DNA from: Treponema sp.
Lineage (GTDB): Bacteria > Spirochaetota > Spirochaetia > Treponematales > Rectinemataceae
Assembly: GCA_017849315.1 (NCBI GenBank)
Contig: JAFIHQ010000125.1
Span: 1 to 14,322 of the forward strand
Length of the DNA: 14,322 nucleotides
Direction of reading: 5' to 3'
Part shown: positions 5,987-14,322 of the stretch, one piece after another
Numbering within the stretch: position 1 is the stretch's first letter
Layout: each line of letters begins with the position of its first letter
Made by a program: the position numbers and the translations under genes
Notes under the pieces: model-generated
Told to the model about the DNA's origin: nothing
Database searches by the model: none
Seen by the model: only the letters and a program-made list of their open reading frames with translations

Positions 5987-8653
5987 CTATGTGCTTTGCT
6001 TCAGCATTTCTAAAACATCTGCCAACAGTTCAAGCGCTTGAAGGGGCGTCATCCTGTCGATATCAGCGCTGCGAATCTTCGCGAGCGCCAGATCTTCGGG
6101 GCTAAAAAGTTCTGCTGAAGTACTGGTACGAATCGAAGTATCAGCGTGAACCGACTTAGCTTCGGCTACTCCTAAGTCATGCGGTACATCCAAATCATGT
6201 GGCTGTAACTCCGCCTGTGTAAGACTATGTTCAAAATGGACCATTTTGCTTTGCAAGCTTCTTGCGTTGTTCAACACCTCTTGCGGTATGCCGGCCAGAC
6301 CTGCAACATGGATACCATAGGAACCCGCAGCAGGCCCATTTACGAGCTGCTTTAGAAAGACGATTTCACCTTGGTTTTCAAGTACCGCCATGCTTAAATT
6401 GACCAGGTGGGGATTTTCCATATTAGTCAGTTCATGGTAGTGCGTGGCAAAAAGAGTTCTGCATCGAATTCGATCAAGGAGATACTCGCTGACTGCCCAT
6501 GCAATACTCACACCGTCTAGCGTGCCCGTACCCCTTCCGACCTCATCCATTATCACAAGGCTCCTAGGTGAAGCAGTGTTCAGTATGTAGGCAGTTTCGT
6601 GCATTTCTACAAGGAAGGTGCTTTCTCCCCTTGCAAGGTTATCCTGAGCTCCAACGCGGCAGAAAATTCTGTCCACTAGACCAATCGAAGCAGATTCTGC
6701 AGGCACGAAGGACCCAATATGGGCCATCAACACTATAAGGGCGGTTTGCCGCAAAACTGTAGATTTGCCAGCCATATTTGGTCCGGTCACAAGTGCAAAG
6801 AACTGGTTTTTGGTGTCGAGCTTTATGTCGTTGGGAACAAACGCACCTGCAGGCAGACATGCTTCTACGACAGGGTGTCGCCCTTGCCGTATGTCGATTA
6901 TGCCCTCTTCACAAAGATCAGGCCTGCAAAAACCCTGTTCTGTAGCAGCCTGTGCCAAAGACACAAAGCAATCGAGACGCGCTATCGTAGCAGCCACGTG
7001 CTCCATGGCAGTAAGGTATGCCTTGCTGGCATCTCGCACTTTAAGAAAAATGCTTTTTTCGAGATCGATGATTTTCTCGGTTGCCCCGTTGATTTCACTC
7101 TCCAGAGCGGCAAGTTTGTCCGTAGTGTAGCGTTCGGAACCAACAAGTGACTGTCGCCGAATAAAATGGGATGGCACTGAGTCCAGTTTGCCTTTGGTCA
7201 CTTCCAAATAATAGCCTATGATTTTGTTATAGCGGATACGAAGGCTCTGGATTCCGGAGGCTGCCTTTTCCTCTTCCAGATAAGCATCGAGTACGCTTGT
7301 CGAATTCCGTTTGAGAGCCCGCAGTCTGTCCAACTCCGCATCGTAGCCATCGCGTATGAGGTTCCCCTCAGTTATGAGTATCGAAGGATCTTCTTTGATT
7401 GCGCGCTCAATGGTATCCGCAGCTTTTGCACTACCGTCTTCGTCCTGTTCTGAGATGTTCATATAGGAACCAAGCGAGAACTGCCTCTGTCGTAAGAGAT
7501 CCACTATGTCAAGCGAGGCCTTTAGAGAGTCTCTTAAGGCAAGTAAGTCCTTAGCGTGAGCCTTATCCATTGCCAGGCGAGCTATGAGGCGCTCAGAATC
7601 CAATACGCAGGCAAGACGTTTGCGAAGCTCAAAGAGCAGGAGCTGGTCTTTATAGAGACTGCTCACTATTCCCAGGCGCTCATCTATCTCCGGCTTGCTC
7701 CGCAGAGGTTGAAGAATCCACTGTTGCATCAGGCGACGCCCACCAGCTGTCTTGGTCCTATCCAAAACCGAGAGCAGTGTGTCTCTGTGGCTTGAATCCG
7801 AAAGATTCCTTACAAGTTCGAGGTTTCTTCTTGTTGCTTCATCCAGCGCCAAGAATTGGCTTTGATCATACTTCAAGAGACTTTGAATATGTGGACTTTG
7901 TGTCTTGGAATTTTCTGTTACATAGTCAAATACTGCACCTGCAGCAGCAAGTTCAGGTGCCTCATCATCAAATCCGAATCCTTTGAGCGATGCGACCTTA
8001 AAATGCTCTCTCAAGTGCTCATAAGACCGCCGAACGTCGAAATACCAATCCGGCTGGCGCTGTACGAGAGCTGTGTCGAACTGGCGTAGGAGCTCCGGAA
8101 CACCAGGCCTTTCACATAGCGACTGCTGAATTATTATTTCACGTGGAGAAAGCCTTGAAAACTCAGAGCGTAAGAAATTCACACAATCAGCCGGATTGCC
8201 ATTATCGGCAACCGAATAAGCCCTAAATTCAGCTGTTGAAACATCGAGGCTTGCTATACATAAGTAATTATTTATATAACAAATACTTATTAGGTAATTG
8301 TTCGTCGCCTGGTCCAAATACTCTTCGTCTATGGTTGTTCCAGGGGTGACTATTTCAATGACATCGCGATCTACCAGCGTGCCAGGCTTTGGCGCAGTAA
8401 GTTGTTCGCAAATTGCAACCTTTTTGCCGGCCTTCAGAAGCTTGGCGATATAGGGTTTCGCGGCATGGTAGGGAATGCCGCACATGGGCTGGCCTTGGCG
8501 TTGAGTCAGCGTTAGGTCTAGCAAGACACTGGCTTCTTGTGCATCCTCAAAAAACATCTCATAGAAATCGCCCAGTCTGAAGAACAGTATAACATCCCTA
8601 TACCCGGCCTTGATCCTGCGGTATTGATCCAGCATTGCCATGTGTTCACTCAT
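5987..8653 (-). CDS. mutS: DNA mismatch repair protein MutS
   Basis: MutS recognises base mismatches and small loops and, with ATP, recruits MutL. The 888 residues are close to the family's usual 850-890. The mismatch-binding domain I has the F-x-E wedge at F30-Y31-E32 within GDFYEMF. The connector, lever and clamp domains follow. The ATPase domain has Walker A GPNMAGKST at 624-632, Walker B ending in D703-E704 with DEVGRGT, and the ATH motif at 736-738. The C-terminus has a variable linker (about 805-860) and the usual oligomerisation helix (IDRMTPLQALELLADVL). All key residues are present, so the protein should be active. The ATG at 8653 gives MSEHMAMLDQYRRIK. No good Shine-Dalgarno lies at normal distance; GGGAG is about 15 nt upstream. 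The skp-mutS gap is 64 bp. mutL is not in the window. Confidence 0.99.
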   Translation of the reverse strand: MSEHMAMLDQYRRIKAGYRDVILFFRLGDFYEMFFEDAQEASVLLDLTLTQRQGQPMCGIPYHAAKPYIAKLLKAGKKVAICEQLTAPKPGTLVDRDVIEIVTPGTTIDEEYLDQATNNYLISICYINNYLCIASLDVSTAEFRAYSVADNGNPADCVNFLRSEFSRLSPREIIIQQSLCERPGVPELLRQFDTALVQRQPDWYFDVRRSYEHLREHFKVASLKGFGFDDEAPELAAAGAVFDYVTENSKTQSPHIQSLLKYDQSQFLALDEATRRNLELVRNLSDSSHRDTLLSVLDRTKTAGGRRLMQQWILQPLRSKPEIDERLGIVSSLYKDQLLLFELRKRLACVLDSERLIARLAMDKAHAKDLLALRDSLKASLDIVDLLRQRQFSLGSYMNISEQDEDGSAKAADTIERAIKEDPSILITEGNLIRDGYDAELDRLRALKRNSTSVLDAYLEEEKAASGIQSLRIRYNKIIGYYLEVTKGKLDSVPSHFIRRQSLVGSERYTTDKLAALESEINGATEKIIDLEKSIFLKVRDASKAYLTAMEHVAATIARLDCFVSLAQAATEQGFCRPDLCEEGIIDIRQGRHPVVEACLPAGAFVPNDIKLDTKNQFFALVTGPNMAGKSTVLRQTALIVLMAHIGSFVPAESASIGLVDRIFCRVGAQDNLARGESTFLVEMHETAYILNTASPRSLVIMDEVGRGTGTLDGVSIAWAVSEYLLDRIRCRTLFATHYHELTNMENPHLVNLSMAVLENQGEIVFLKQLVNGPAAGSYGIHVAGLAGIPQEVLNNARSLQSKMVHFEHSLTQAELQPHDLDVPHDLGVAEAKSVHADTSIRTSTSAELFSPEDLALAKIRSADIDRMTPLQALELLADVLEMLKQST

Positions 8654-8717
8654 AGGCTAAGCGGTATTCTCCCTGGTATTCTCAGATACAAGAAAAAGCC
8701 AGCGGCATTTAGAGAGC

Positions 8718-9290
8718 CTATTGCCCTTGTCTTAGAGCCAAAATGACTTCATCAGTAATGTCGATAGCAGTTGAGTTCCATACAATGATGTTATTGGCGT
8801 CTTTTGGCGTCAGATTGAGCACAATAGAGTACCCCTCGGACTCGGCTACTTGACTGACACATGAGTCTATCTTCTGCAAGAAGGAGTCCGACGCGCTAAT
8901 GGCCTTGGCCATTATGTCGAGCTCGTTCTGCCTTGCTGCCACATAGTCTTTGAGTTCTGCCATCTTTTTTGTGATTTCGGTATCGATAGACTGAGCAAGC
9001 CCGGTGTCGGACCTGCTTTGTGCCTCCGCTTTTTTTGCCTGAAGTAACTTAATTTCGCTGGCTCTCTTGTCAACCTCGGCTTGTATCTCTGCCTTCTTTT
9101 GCGCAAAACTGTTGACTGCAGAAGCACTATTGGAGAAAGTATCCAGAATTCGGCCCATATCTATCACTGCTATTCGCGTCATTTGTTGCGCGGCAAGCGG
9201 CTGAATTTCGAATTCCAACAGGACTAGGGCCACTACGAGCAAGGCTTTCCGCACGTCTACCGAACCCATGCGCCGTATTATTCTATTCAT
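8718..9290 (-). CDS. skp: Periplasmic chaperone of the Skp/OmpH family
   Basis: Skp holds unfolded outer-membrane proteins in the periplasm and hands them to the BAM complex. The 190-residue product has a basic N-terminus, a hydrophobic core (about 16-26) and a likely signal peptidase site after LAA at residue 34. The family start motif TRIAVIDMGRILD follows at 38-50. A charged, heptad-like alpha-helical segment at about 55-140 fits the tentacle helices, and the end IDITDEVILALRQ matches the closing strand and helix of OmpH proteins. It lies 67 bp after bamA, the usual partner. The ATG at 9290 has GGAGG about 11 nt upstream, slightly far; the signal peptide would also work from M8. One cysteine (C144) lies in the mature protein. 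Confidence 0.88.
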   Translation of the reverse strand: MNRIIRRMGSVDVRKALLVVALVLLEFEIQPLAAQQMTRIAVIDMGRILDTFSNSASAVNSFAQKKAEIQAEVDKRASEIKLLQAKKAEAQSRSDTGLAQSIDTEITKKMAELKDYVAARQNELDIMAKAISASDSFLQKIDSCVSQVAESEGYSIVLNLTPKDANNIIVWNSTAIDITDEVILALRQGQ

Positions 9291-9357
9291 ACATCACAAA
9301 GCCTCCATGCAACCCATCACATCAGCAAACTCCAAACCCACCCCAGGCAACAGGAAA

Positions 9358-11886
9358 TCAGTAGAGCGGCTGTGTTATGCTCAAGACAAAGTCAAAGTTC
9401 AAGCCTTGCGTCTTCCAGTCGATTGTCGCTCCATCAAAGGTAAAACGTTTTACAAGATAAAGCCTGAATGGGAACTGCGCAATTATGAATCTTGCCCCCA
9501 AGCCGGTACTGAATGCAAAGTTGTCCCAATCCAAAGAGAAGTTGGTTTTGGTAGTATCTACCGTTGGCTTGTCCCCCGTCATCTTGATCATTCCTTTTTG
9601 TCCCAACATCGCACCGGCGTCAAAGAACATGTCCAAGGCCACAACGTTCGGAATCACAGGAAGACGCAGTTCAACCGAATTCTCCCACAACATCGTGCCT
9701 TTTGAACCATAAAGATCTGTCCAGCCACGCACGTTAAAAGTGCCGTCAAGGCTGATCCAATCGCGTGTCACTTGAAGTTCCGAGGACCAGGGCGACTTAA
9801 GGAGAGCCTGAAAACCTGTATGCAGCGCCAGAATTCCATCTAACTTGTAGGACTCCGAAAATGGTATGGTGAAGAGCTTAAAATATGCATCGGCACGTGT
9901 GTCCGACTTGATGTAATGCTGACGCTCAACAGGCAGAAGCCCGGTTATGGTAAGGCGCTCGCTAAGGAATGTCCCGGACGAAGGGTTGTACCAATAATCT
10001 GTACTATTGAAGTATACACGGCCCAGCAGTTTGTTTGTCCAAAGCCATTGGTTGTTCGTCTCCCGCAGTTCTTTTTCGTACGGTCTGTACTTGTCCGCAT
10101 CGTAAAAACTTCGCCCGAATCCAGTGGAAAGGCCTGCACTCGTGCCCAGATCGCCCTTCCCTGACTTATGTGTATATCCCAGACTTCCAGTAAGCGTAAT
10201 ATCTATGTTGTCGTACGGCATTAAGTACTCATTAGGAATGGCGGACAGAGAACCCGTCCATTGATTAAGACCTGACCCCAATCCTGTGAAGGGGTCTGGT
10301 ATGTCTTCTTCTGTATAGATTGGTGCAACACTGTCCTGTCCAGTTTCCTCAAGACTATGTCCGACATTCAGTCCCAAACTTCTTGAGATTCTCTTACCCC
10401 ACAGCCAAGAATCGCTCAACGCAACCCCGACTGACTGTTCTGTTTGCGAAAGCATCACGTTGGTTTGGAGATTCTGTCCTGTACCCCCGAGGTTTCTATC
10501 GTTCCACTTTACAAACCCGGAGAGGGGGAAAGCGCTTTGCTTTCCTAAGCTGCTCAAGGTAACACCAAAATTGACTTCTGCCGTACTAATTTCTTCCACA
10601 TTGATGACAAGATCCATGAGGTCCTGTGTAGACCCCTGGTAGAATTCCGGCGACACCGTAGAGAAATACTGGAGGTTATAGAGATTCCGTAGCCCATCCA
10701 AGACTTTAGTCTTGGAGAAGACGTCTCCCTCTTCCAAAGGCATTTCTCTCTTGATCACATAATCTTTGGTTTTTGTATTGCCTTTAATGGTCAAGTTTTC
10801 AATATGGGCTCGCCCCATTTCCACGATGCTGACCGAATAAGAGATCTTTGCAGAGACTTCGTCCCTAACCGGCGTAAACGTAATCTGATTGTAAATATAT
10901 CCCGATTCAAAGTAGAGATCCTCAATTTTTGCCTTATCCTGCTGGAACTTCTTGTAGTTGAGAACTGCTCCTGGCTTCAAAGAGATAAGACTCTGTAGTT
11001 TTTCAGTAGTAAAAATCTGATTTCCAGTAAAACTGACTCCCCCAAAAATCCATTGCTTGCCTTCGGAGATGGAAATCGTAAGGGTTAGCCAGTTCTTTCC
11101 AGTTTTGGCATCCTTTTCGTAGTCTTTGACGACATCTACTACCCGAGCATCAACATATCCTTTCGTTGCATAGAGATCAAGAATAGCTGCCTTGCTTTCC
11201 TCAAGTTTCGCGTCCGAATATGCGGAGTCCTGGAAGAGGCCGTTTTCTTTAAGCGTCATCTTACCTTTTAGTACGTTGGAAGGAATAGCATTATTGCCGA
11301 CAAATTTGATGCTCCGAATGGAGACTTTTTCTCCTTCAGAAACATGAAACACCACTTCGAGCAGATCAGGATCTCCGGCAGAAGGCCTAACCTCATGGGT
11401 CACTTTTGCATCAGGGTATCCTTTGTCTTGGTAGAATTTCACAATGGCGGCATCGTCCGAATCGAGTTTGGCTGGGTTATAGAATTCTCCTGCTTTACAA
11501 GACGCTGCGCCCAAAACATCGCTGGTTCTAACCGAATTGTTACCGTCGACCTTCAGCAATAGAATTGAAGGCTTTTCTTTAACAATGAAACGAATTACGA
11601 GGCCATCTGTCCCGCTGTTCGAAGCAATCGCCTGTGGTTCGATGGAATCAAAATAGTCCAACCCATAGAGTTTGCTTTGAATTTCCAGCCAAAGATCTTC
11701 CGTAAAGGGTTTACCAATATATCCTCGCAAGATTCCATCCAAATCATTTCGATTCGCCTTCTTGAGCCCTTCCCACTGCACTGACTCAATTGGCTTATTC
11801 CAGAACCAGTCAGGATTCGCCTCTTGAGCGCCGACAGCGACAAGTAGAAGTACACTAACACCAAGTACAAGCAGGGTTCGTTTCAT
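9358..11886 (-). CDS. bamA: Outer-membrane protein assembly factor BamA
   Basis: BamA is the central outer-membrane barrel that folds and inserts other beta-barrel proteins. The 842 residues are similar in length to T. pallidum TP0326. A signal peptide occupies 1-20 (cleavage after VGA). Five POTRA domains follow, at about 31-107, 108-190, 191-281, 282-362 and 363-440, each with G(N)...L...Y...GY or equivalent landmarks. The barrel spans about 441-842. The loop-6 motif VRGW is at 719-722, matching the conserved VRGF/Y of Omp85 proteins. The chain ends in an aromatic residue (QPLY), as expected for a barrel C-terminal signal. The ATG at 11886 has AAAAGGA with a 7-nt spacer. It lies 51 bp after tamB and 67 bp before skp, forming an envelope biogenesis cluster. 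Confidence 0.96.
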   Translation of the reverse strand: MKRTLLVLGVSVLLLVAVGAQEANPDWFWNKPIESVQWEGLKKANRNDLDGILRGYIGKPFTEDLWLEIQSKLYGLDYFDSIEPQAIASNSGTDGLVIRFIVKEKPSILLLKVDGNNSVRTSDVLGAASCKAGEFYNPAKLDSDDAAIVKFYQDKGYPDAKVTHEVRPSAGDPDLLEVVFHVSEGEKVSIRSIKFVGNNAIPSNVLKGKMTLKENGLFQDSAYSDAKLEESKAAILDLYATKGYVDARVVDVVKDYEKDAKTGKNWLTLTISISEGKQWIFGGVSFTGNQIFTTEKLQSLISLKPGAVLNYKKFQQDKAKIEDLYFESGYIYNQITFTPVRDEVSAKISYSVSIVEMGRAHIENLTIKGNTKTKDYVIKREMPLEEGDVFSKTKVLDGLRNLYNLQYFSTVSPEFYQGSTQDLMDLVINVEEISTAEVNFGVTLSSLGKQSAFPLSGFVKWNDRNLGGTGQNLQTNVMLSQTEQSVGVALSDSWLWGKRISRSLGLNVGHSLEETGQDSVAPIYTEEDIPDPFTGLGSGLNQWTGSLSAIPNEYLMPYDNIDITLTGSLGYTHKSGKGDLGTSAGLSTGFGRSFYDADKYRPYEKELRETNNQWLWTNKLLGRVYFNSTDYWYNPSSGTFLSERLTITGLLPVERQHYIKSDTRADAYFKLFTIPFSESYKLDGILALHTGFQALLKSPWSSELQVTRDWISLDGTFNVRGWTDLYGSKGTMLWENSVELRLPVIPNVVALDMFFDAGAMLGQKGMIKMTGDKPTVDTTKTNFSLDWDNFAFSTGLGARFIIAQFPFRLYLVKRFTFDGATIDWKTQGLNFDFVLSITQPLY

Positions 11887-11900
11887 AACAAGTTCCTTTT

Positions 11901-11924
11901 CCTATCAGTTTTCCTATCAGTTTT
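11901..11924 (-). repeat. Tandem 12-bp repeat in the tamB-bamA gap
   Basis: Read on the minus strand, the unit AAAACTGATAGG occurs twice back to back (11924-11913 and 11912-11901). The core TGATAGG occurs a third time at 11940-11934, where its TGA is the tamB stop codon. The second copy runs into AAAAGGA, the bamA ribosome-binding site. It may be a chance duplication or slippage product that spaces the two genes. Confidence 0.8.
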
Positions 11925-11937
11925 AAGTCAATGCCTA

Positions 11938-14322
11938 TCAATACGCATAACGCCAGCTCAAACTAAGTTGTTGCCCAATATCGAGTTTGCCATTTTGATA
12001 AGTCGGAAGAATACTCCAGTTCATAAGTCCAAACGGCGTTTCCAACTCTACTCCAAACTCGGAGTCTAGGCGCAAACGGGAGGAACTAACAAGAGGGTTC
12101 TCTCTAAATACAAAATTGCCATACAAGAAGGTCGAGTCTGTTACATATTTACCCATAAAAAGTGATGTCTGATTGAGATAATGGGCAAGCGGATCAGTGG
12201 CCAGAGGAATACCTACAGGCTTCGTAATATCCATAAGCCATCGCTGAATGAAAGTCGTACGCAGCAAGAGAATGTCCAAGCCCAAAGCCCTTTGTATGTT
12301 CTGTTCAAAAGAACTCAAGAACCGCAGTTGAGGGAGAAACTCAGAGGACGCAATTGCTGTCTCTACAAGGTTCAAGGATCTGTCAGTATTGGTAGACAAC
12401 ACCCCACCTGAGATAAAGGCCATAAGCTGAGCCTCGGTCATTGCCGGCTGTGAACTCAGGCGGAAGTGCATATTATCAAAGGGGGTTCTGTCTGCGGACA
12501 GCGCTACCCTTACTAGACCATAGCTTCCGGAAGACTCGCGTAATTCTGCTTCGATCGAGAACAGAGGATTAAATCTGGTGCTGTCCTCATTAAAGTAAAT
12601 GCTTGCACTTCTTATAAAGAAGTTTCTCAAATAATAGAAGAAGTATCCAGACCTAAAGTCGACTTGCCCATCAAGTGTGTAGTACTGACTTTCACTATCG
12701 TACCCAAATTGAAGCTTGCTGCTTGGATCCAAGAAACCATGCAGAACAGGAATATTACGGTCAGGGAAATACAGCTCCAGCTTCTTGCCAAAGGTGATTG
12801 CAACGTCTGCATGGAACTGCAGGGGTTCAGATACAACGTTAGGAGATTCCGCTGCAGAAACAGTGGCTGCAGCGCTTGTTGTGTTGATTCCCGCCAATGC
12901 CTGAAGATTAGTGGAAACTTGCCCTTCAAGCAATTGGACCTTTCCACCAACAGAGAGAAGCCCATTCTCGAAGCTCAAGTCCAAGTCCAACTTGGCCAAA
13001 ACCTTATCCAAATTGACTGGTCCCAGAGAAGTTGTAACCAGCAGTTCACTGTCTTCAAGCGTTTTGACCTTTATCTTGGGATCGATCAGTGCCCACTGCT
13101 CAAAATTTGCCTGTGCAGAAAGATTTACCCCACCTTTGCCCAAAGGGACGAACGAATCCGGAACAACTATGAGGTTATCAGCGATGTTTATACTGGAGTT
13201 AAGAGGACCTATTTTACCAAACTGACCAAGACCTGTCCTGAATACTCCATCTTTTAGGTACAGTTTCCCGTCAAGTGTGGGATTTGCGAATGTCCCACTG
13301 ACGATGAGATTGCCTTGCATCACGCCTGCTTCGATAGCAAAGTCCTGACTGGAAAGGAAGGGGTTGAGTGTGGACAAGTTCAAACTGATGTCGTCCACTC
13401 TCGCATCGATGCTCTGGTTTGACAGTTGCCCCCTGATGGTTGCTTTTATGGGCATCGAGCCACCAAGTTTTGCTTCAAAGGAGCCATTCTTATTCAAACT
13501 TACTCTCATCGCATCCTGTCCGCCCACAAAGGTAAAGTCTCCTGCTTCGTACTTTCCAGAAAACGCCCAAGTATCAGTCAAGGTTTCACCATAACGGATA
13601 TTTTGAAATTTTCCATTAAATTCCGCCGAGTACTTCGATATGTTGAAGGTAGAATTCGCGATGCCATTCGGGCTATGCAGCAACCCGTCCAAGACTAAAC
13701 TTGCCTCTATAGGATTTTGACCAAGGCCAGTCTTTAATCGACCTTTCAGGCCAAGTTTCCCATCCAATAACGAGGCAGTGAGCTGTACATCGTCTATACT
13801 GGTGCCCGCGTATTCGATTCCGGGAATAGACAATTCTAGAATTCCATTGGCCAAACGACCATTCAAAGTTCCATCAAGTGGTGTCTTTTTATAAAATGCG
13901 CTCACCAAGTCGAGGTTTAGAGTTACCAAAGGCAAAGTTCCTACATTCAGTTTGCCCGATTCGAGCATAGTTGAACTAAGTTCCCCTTTTGCTTCAAGTG
14001 TACCCTTTACCGTGCCACTTACATCCGCCCCAAGTAACTGCGAAAGCGGGAACTCGTTTATCGCAGCTTTTGCATCCACGATCTTGTCGCTGTATCGCAG
14101 GGCAACGCTTAGGACACCTGACCTTGCATCAGCATTCTGGAACTGACCGGTGGCTTCAATAAGAGGCTTGCCTGCGAGACTTCCTAAATCCACCTCAAGT
14201 GTCCCGGTATAGGCATACCCCGGCCCTGCAACGCGCACCTCCTGTGCCCGTAACTTCCCCCCACTGCCCGTTAACCCCTTCAACCCTGCCTCTGTATACC
14301 CGCCCCCTGCCTCATACCGTAC
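11938..14322 (-). CDS. tamB: TamB-family translocation and assembly protein, C-terminal part (5' end outside window)
   Basis: The frame stays open to the window edge, so the visible 794 residues are the C-terminal part of a protein usually well over 1000 residues. A TTG at 14283 is an internal codon rather than a convincing start. The chain is a long run of alternating beta-strands rich in G, L, S, N and D (phrases such as DGTLNGRLANG and DARVDDISLNLS), as expected for the hydrophobic-groove beta structure of AsmA-like/TamB proteins. The last about 300 residues look like the TamB C-terminal domain (DUF490), including RSASIYFNEDSTRFNPLF, LSSQPAMTEAQLMAFISGG and LFMGKYVTDSTFLYGNF, ending LSLSWRYAY. 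TamB spans the periplasm and is linked to outer-membrane protein insertion and phospholipid transport. Placement directly before bamA matches T. pallidum. The N-terminal membrane anchor cannot be seen. Confidence 0.88.
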   Translation of the reverse strand, partial: VRYEAGGGYTEAGLKGLTGSGGKLRAQEVRVAGPGYAYTGTLEVDLGSLAGKPLIEATGQFQNADARSGVLSVALRYSDKIVDAKAAINEFPLSQLLGADVSGTVKGTLEAKGELSSTMLESGKLNVGTLPLVTLNLDLVSAFYKKTPLDGTLNGRLANGILELSIPGIEYAGTSIDDVQLTASLLDGKLGLKGRLKTGLGQNPIEASLVLDGLLHSPNGIANSTFNISKYSAEFNGKFQNIRYGETLTDTWAFSGKYEAGDFTFVGGQDAMRVSLNKNGSFEAKLGGSMPIKATIRGQLSNQSIDARVDDISLNLSTLNPFLSSQDFAIEAGVMQGNLIVSGTFANPTLDGKLYLKDGVFRTGLGQFGKIGPLNSSINIADNLIVVPDSFVPLGKGGVNLSAQANFEQWALIDPKIKVKTLEDSELLVTTSLGPVNLDKVLAKLDLDLSFENGLLSVGGKVQLLEGQVSTNLQALAGINTTSAAATVSAAESPNVVSEPLQFHADVAITFGKKLELYFPDRNIPVLHGFLDPSSKLQFGYDSESQYYTLDGQVDFRSGYFFYYLRNFFIRSASIYFNEDSTRFNPLFSIEAELRESSGSYGLVRVALSADRTPFDNMHFRLSSQPAMTEAQLMAFISGGVLSTNTDRSLNLVETAIASSEFLPQLRFLSSFEQNIQRALGLDILLLRTTFIQRWLMDITKPVGIPLATDPLAHYLNQTSLFMGKYVTDSTFLYGNFVFRENPLVSSSRLRLDSEFGVELETPFGLMNWSILPTYQNGKLDIGQQLSLSWRYAY

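Noticed and set aside
8663..8683. GGTATTCTC repeated twice, 3 bp apart, upstream of mutS
   Set aside because: Only two 9-bp copies, with no symmetry, no third copy and no nearby promoter. I could not support an operator call.
8685..8717. Possible terminator after skp (GCC-GCT-GGC followed by T-rich sequence)
   Set aside because: The stem is only 3 bp and would not terminate transcription.
11900..11932. TTGACT in the tamB-bamA gap as a bamA promoter
   Set aside because: No acceptable -10 box lies at 16-18 bp spacing; the best hexamers there match TATAAT poorly.
14281..14283. TTG as the tamB start codon
   Set aside because: The frame stays open to the window edge, no signal anchor follows, and TamB proteins are much longer, so the true start must lie outside.

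Overview
All genes in this window lie on the minus strand, so transcription runs from position 14322 down to 1. In transcription order they are tamB (5' end outside the window), bamA, skp/ompH, mutS, comF, a regulatory gap, rimP, nusA, infB and rbfA (only the first 28 codons). The order tamB-bamA-skp-mutS matches what I recall of Treponema pallidum (TP0325-TP0328 region). With the diderm envelope genes and the style of the IF2 N-terminus, this suggests a spirochaete, probably a free-living or host-associated relative of Treponema. Genus cannot be fixed from sequence alone.

Region 14322-8718 is an outer-membrane biogenesis block. It holds TamB (inner-membrane-anchored, periplasm-spanning), BamA (five POTRA domains plus barrel) and Skp (periplasmic chaperone), which together deliver and insert outer-membrane proteins. 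Region 8653-5257 holds mutS (mismatch repair) and a comF-type phosphoribosyltransferase gene 19 bp after it, probably co-transcribed with the block above. Region 5098-1 is the classic rimP-nusA-infB-rbfA transcription/translation operon, tightly packed (4 bp and 9 bp gaps, then a 20 bp overlap). It lacks the ylxR/ylxQ genes that sit between nusA and infB in many Firmicutes.

The only sizeable non-coding stretch is the 158 bp between comF and rimP (5099-5256). It holds a good sigma70-like promoter (TTGACT, 17 bp, TAGTAT). About 35 nt downstream of the predicted start site is a strong intrinsic terminator, placed BEFORE rimP. The left arm of that terminator can alternatively pair, over ten positions, with upstream leader RNA, and that upstream RNA can itself be held in a small A/U hairpin. 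This is the layout of a three-hairpin attenuator in front of an operon that encodes the termination factor NusA, and it is the best candidate for an undescribed regulatory system here.

Other points of interest are a C-terminal four-cysteine zinc-ribbon-like tail on NusA, a long Gly/Tyr/Gln/Arg-rich low-complexity segment and a C-terminal disordered tail on IF2, and a tandem 12-bp repeat in the tamB-bamA gap. There are no RNA genes, CRISPR arrays, insertion sequences or obvious horizontally acquired segments.
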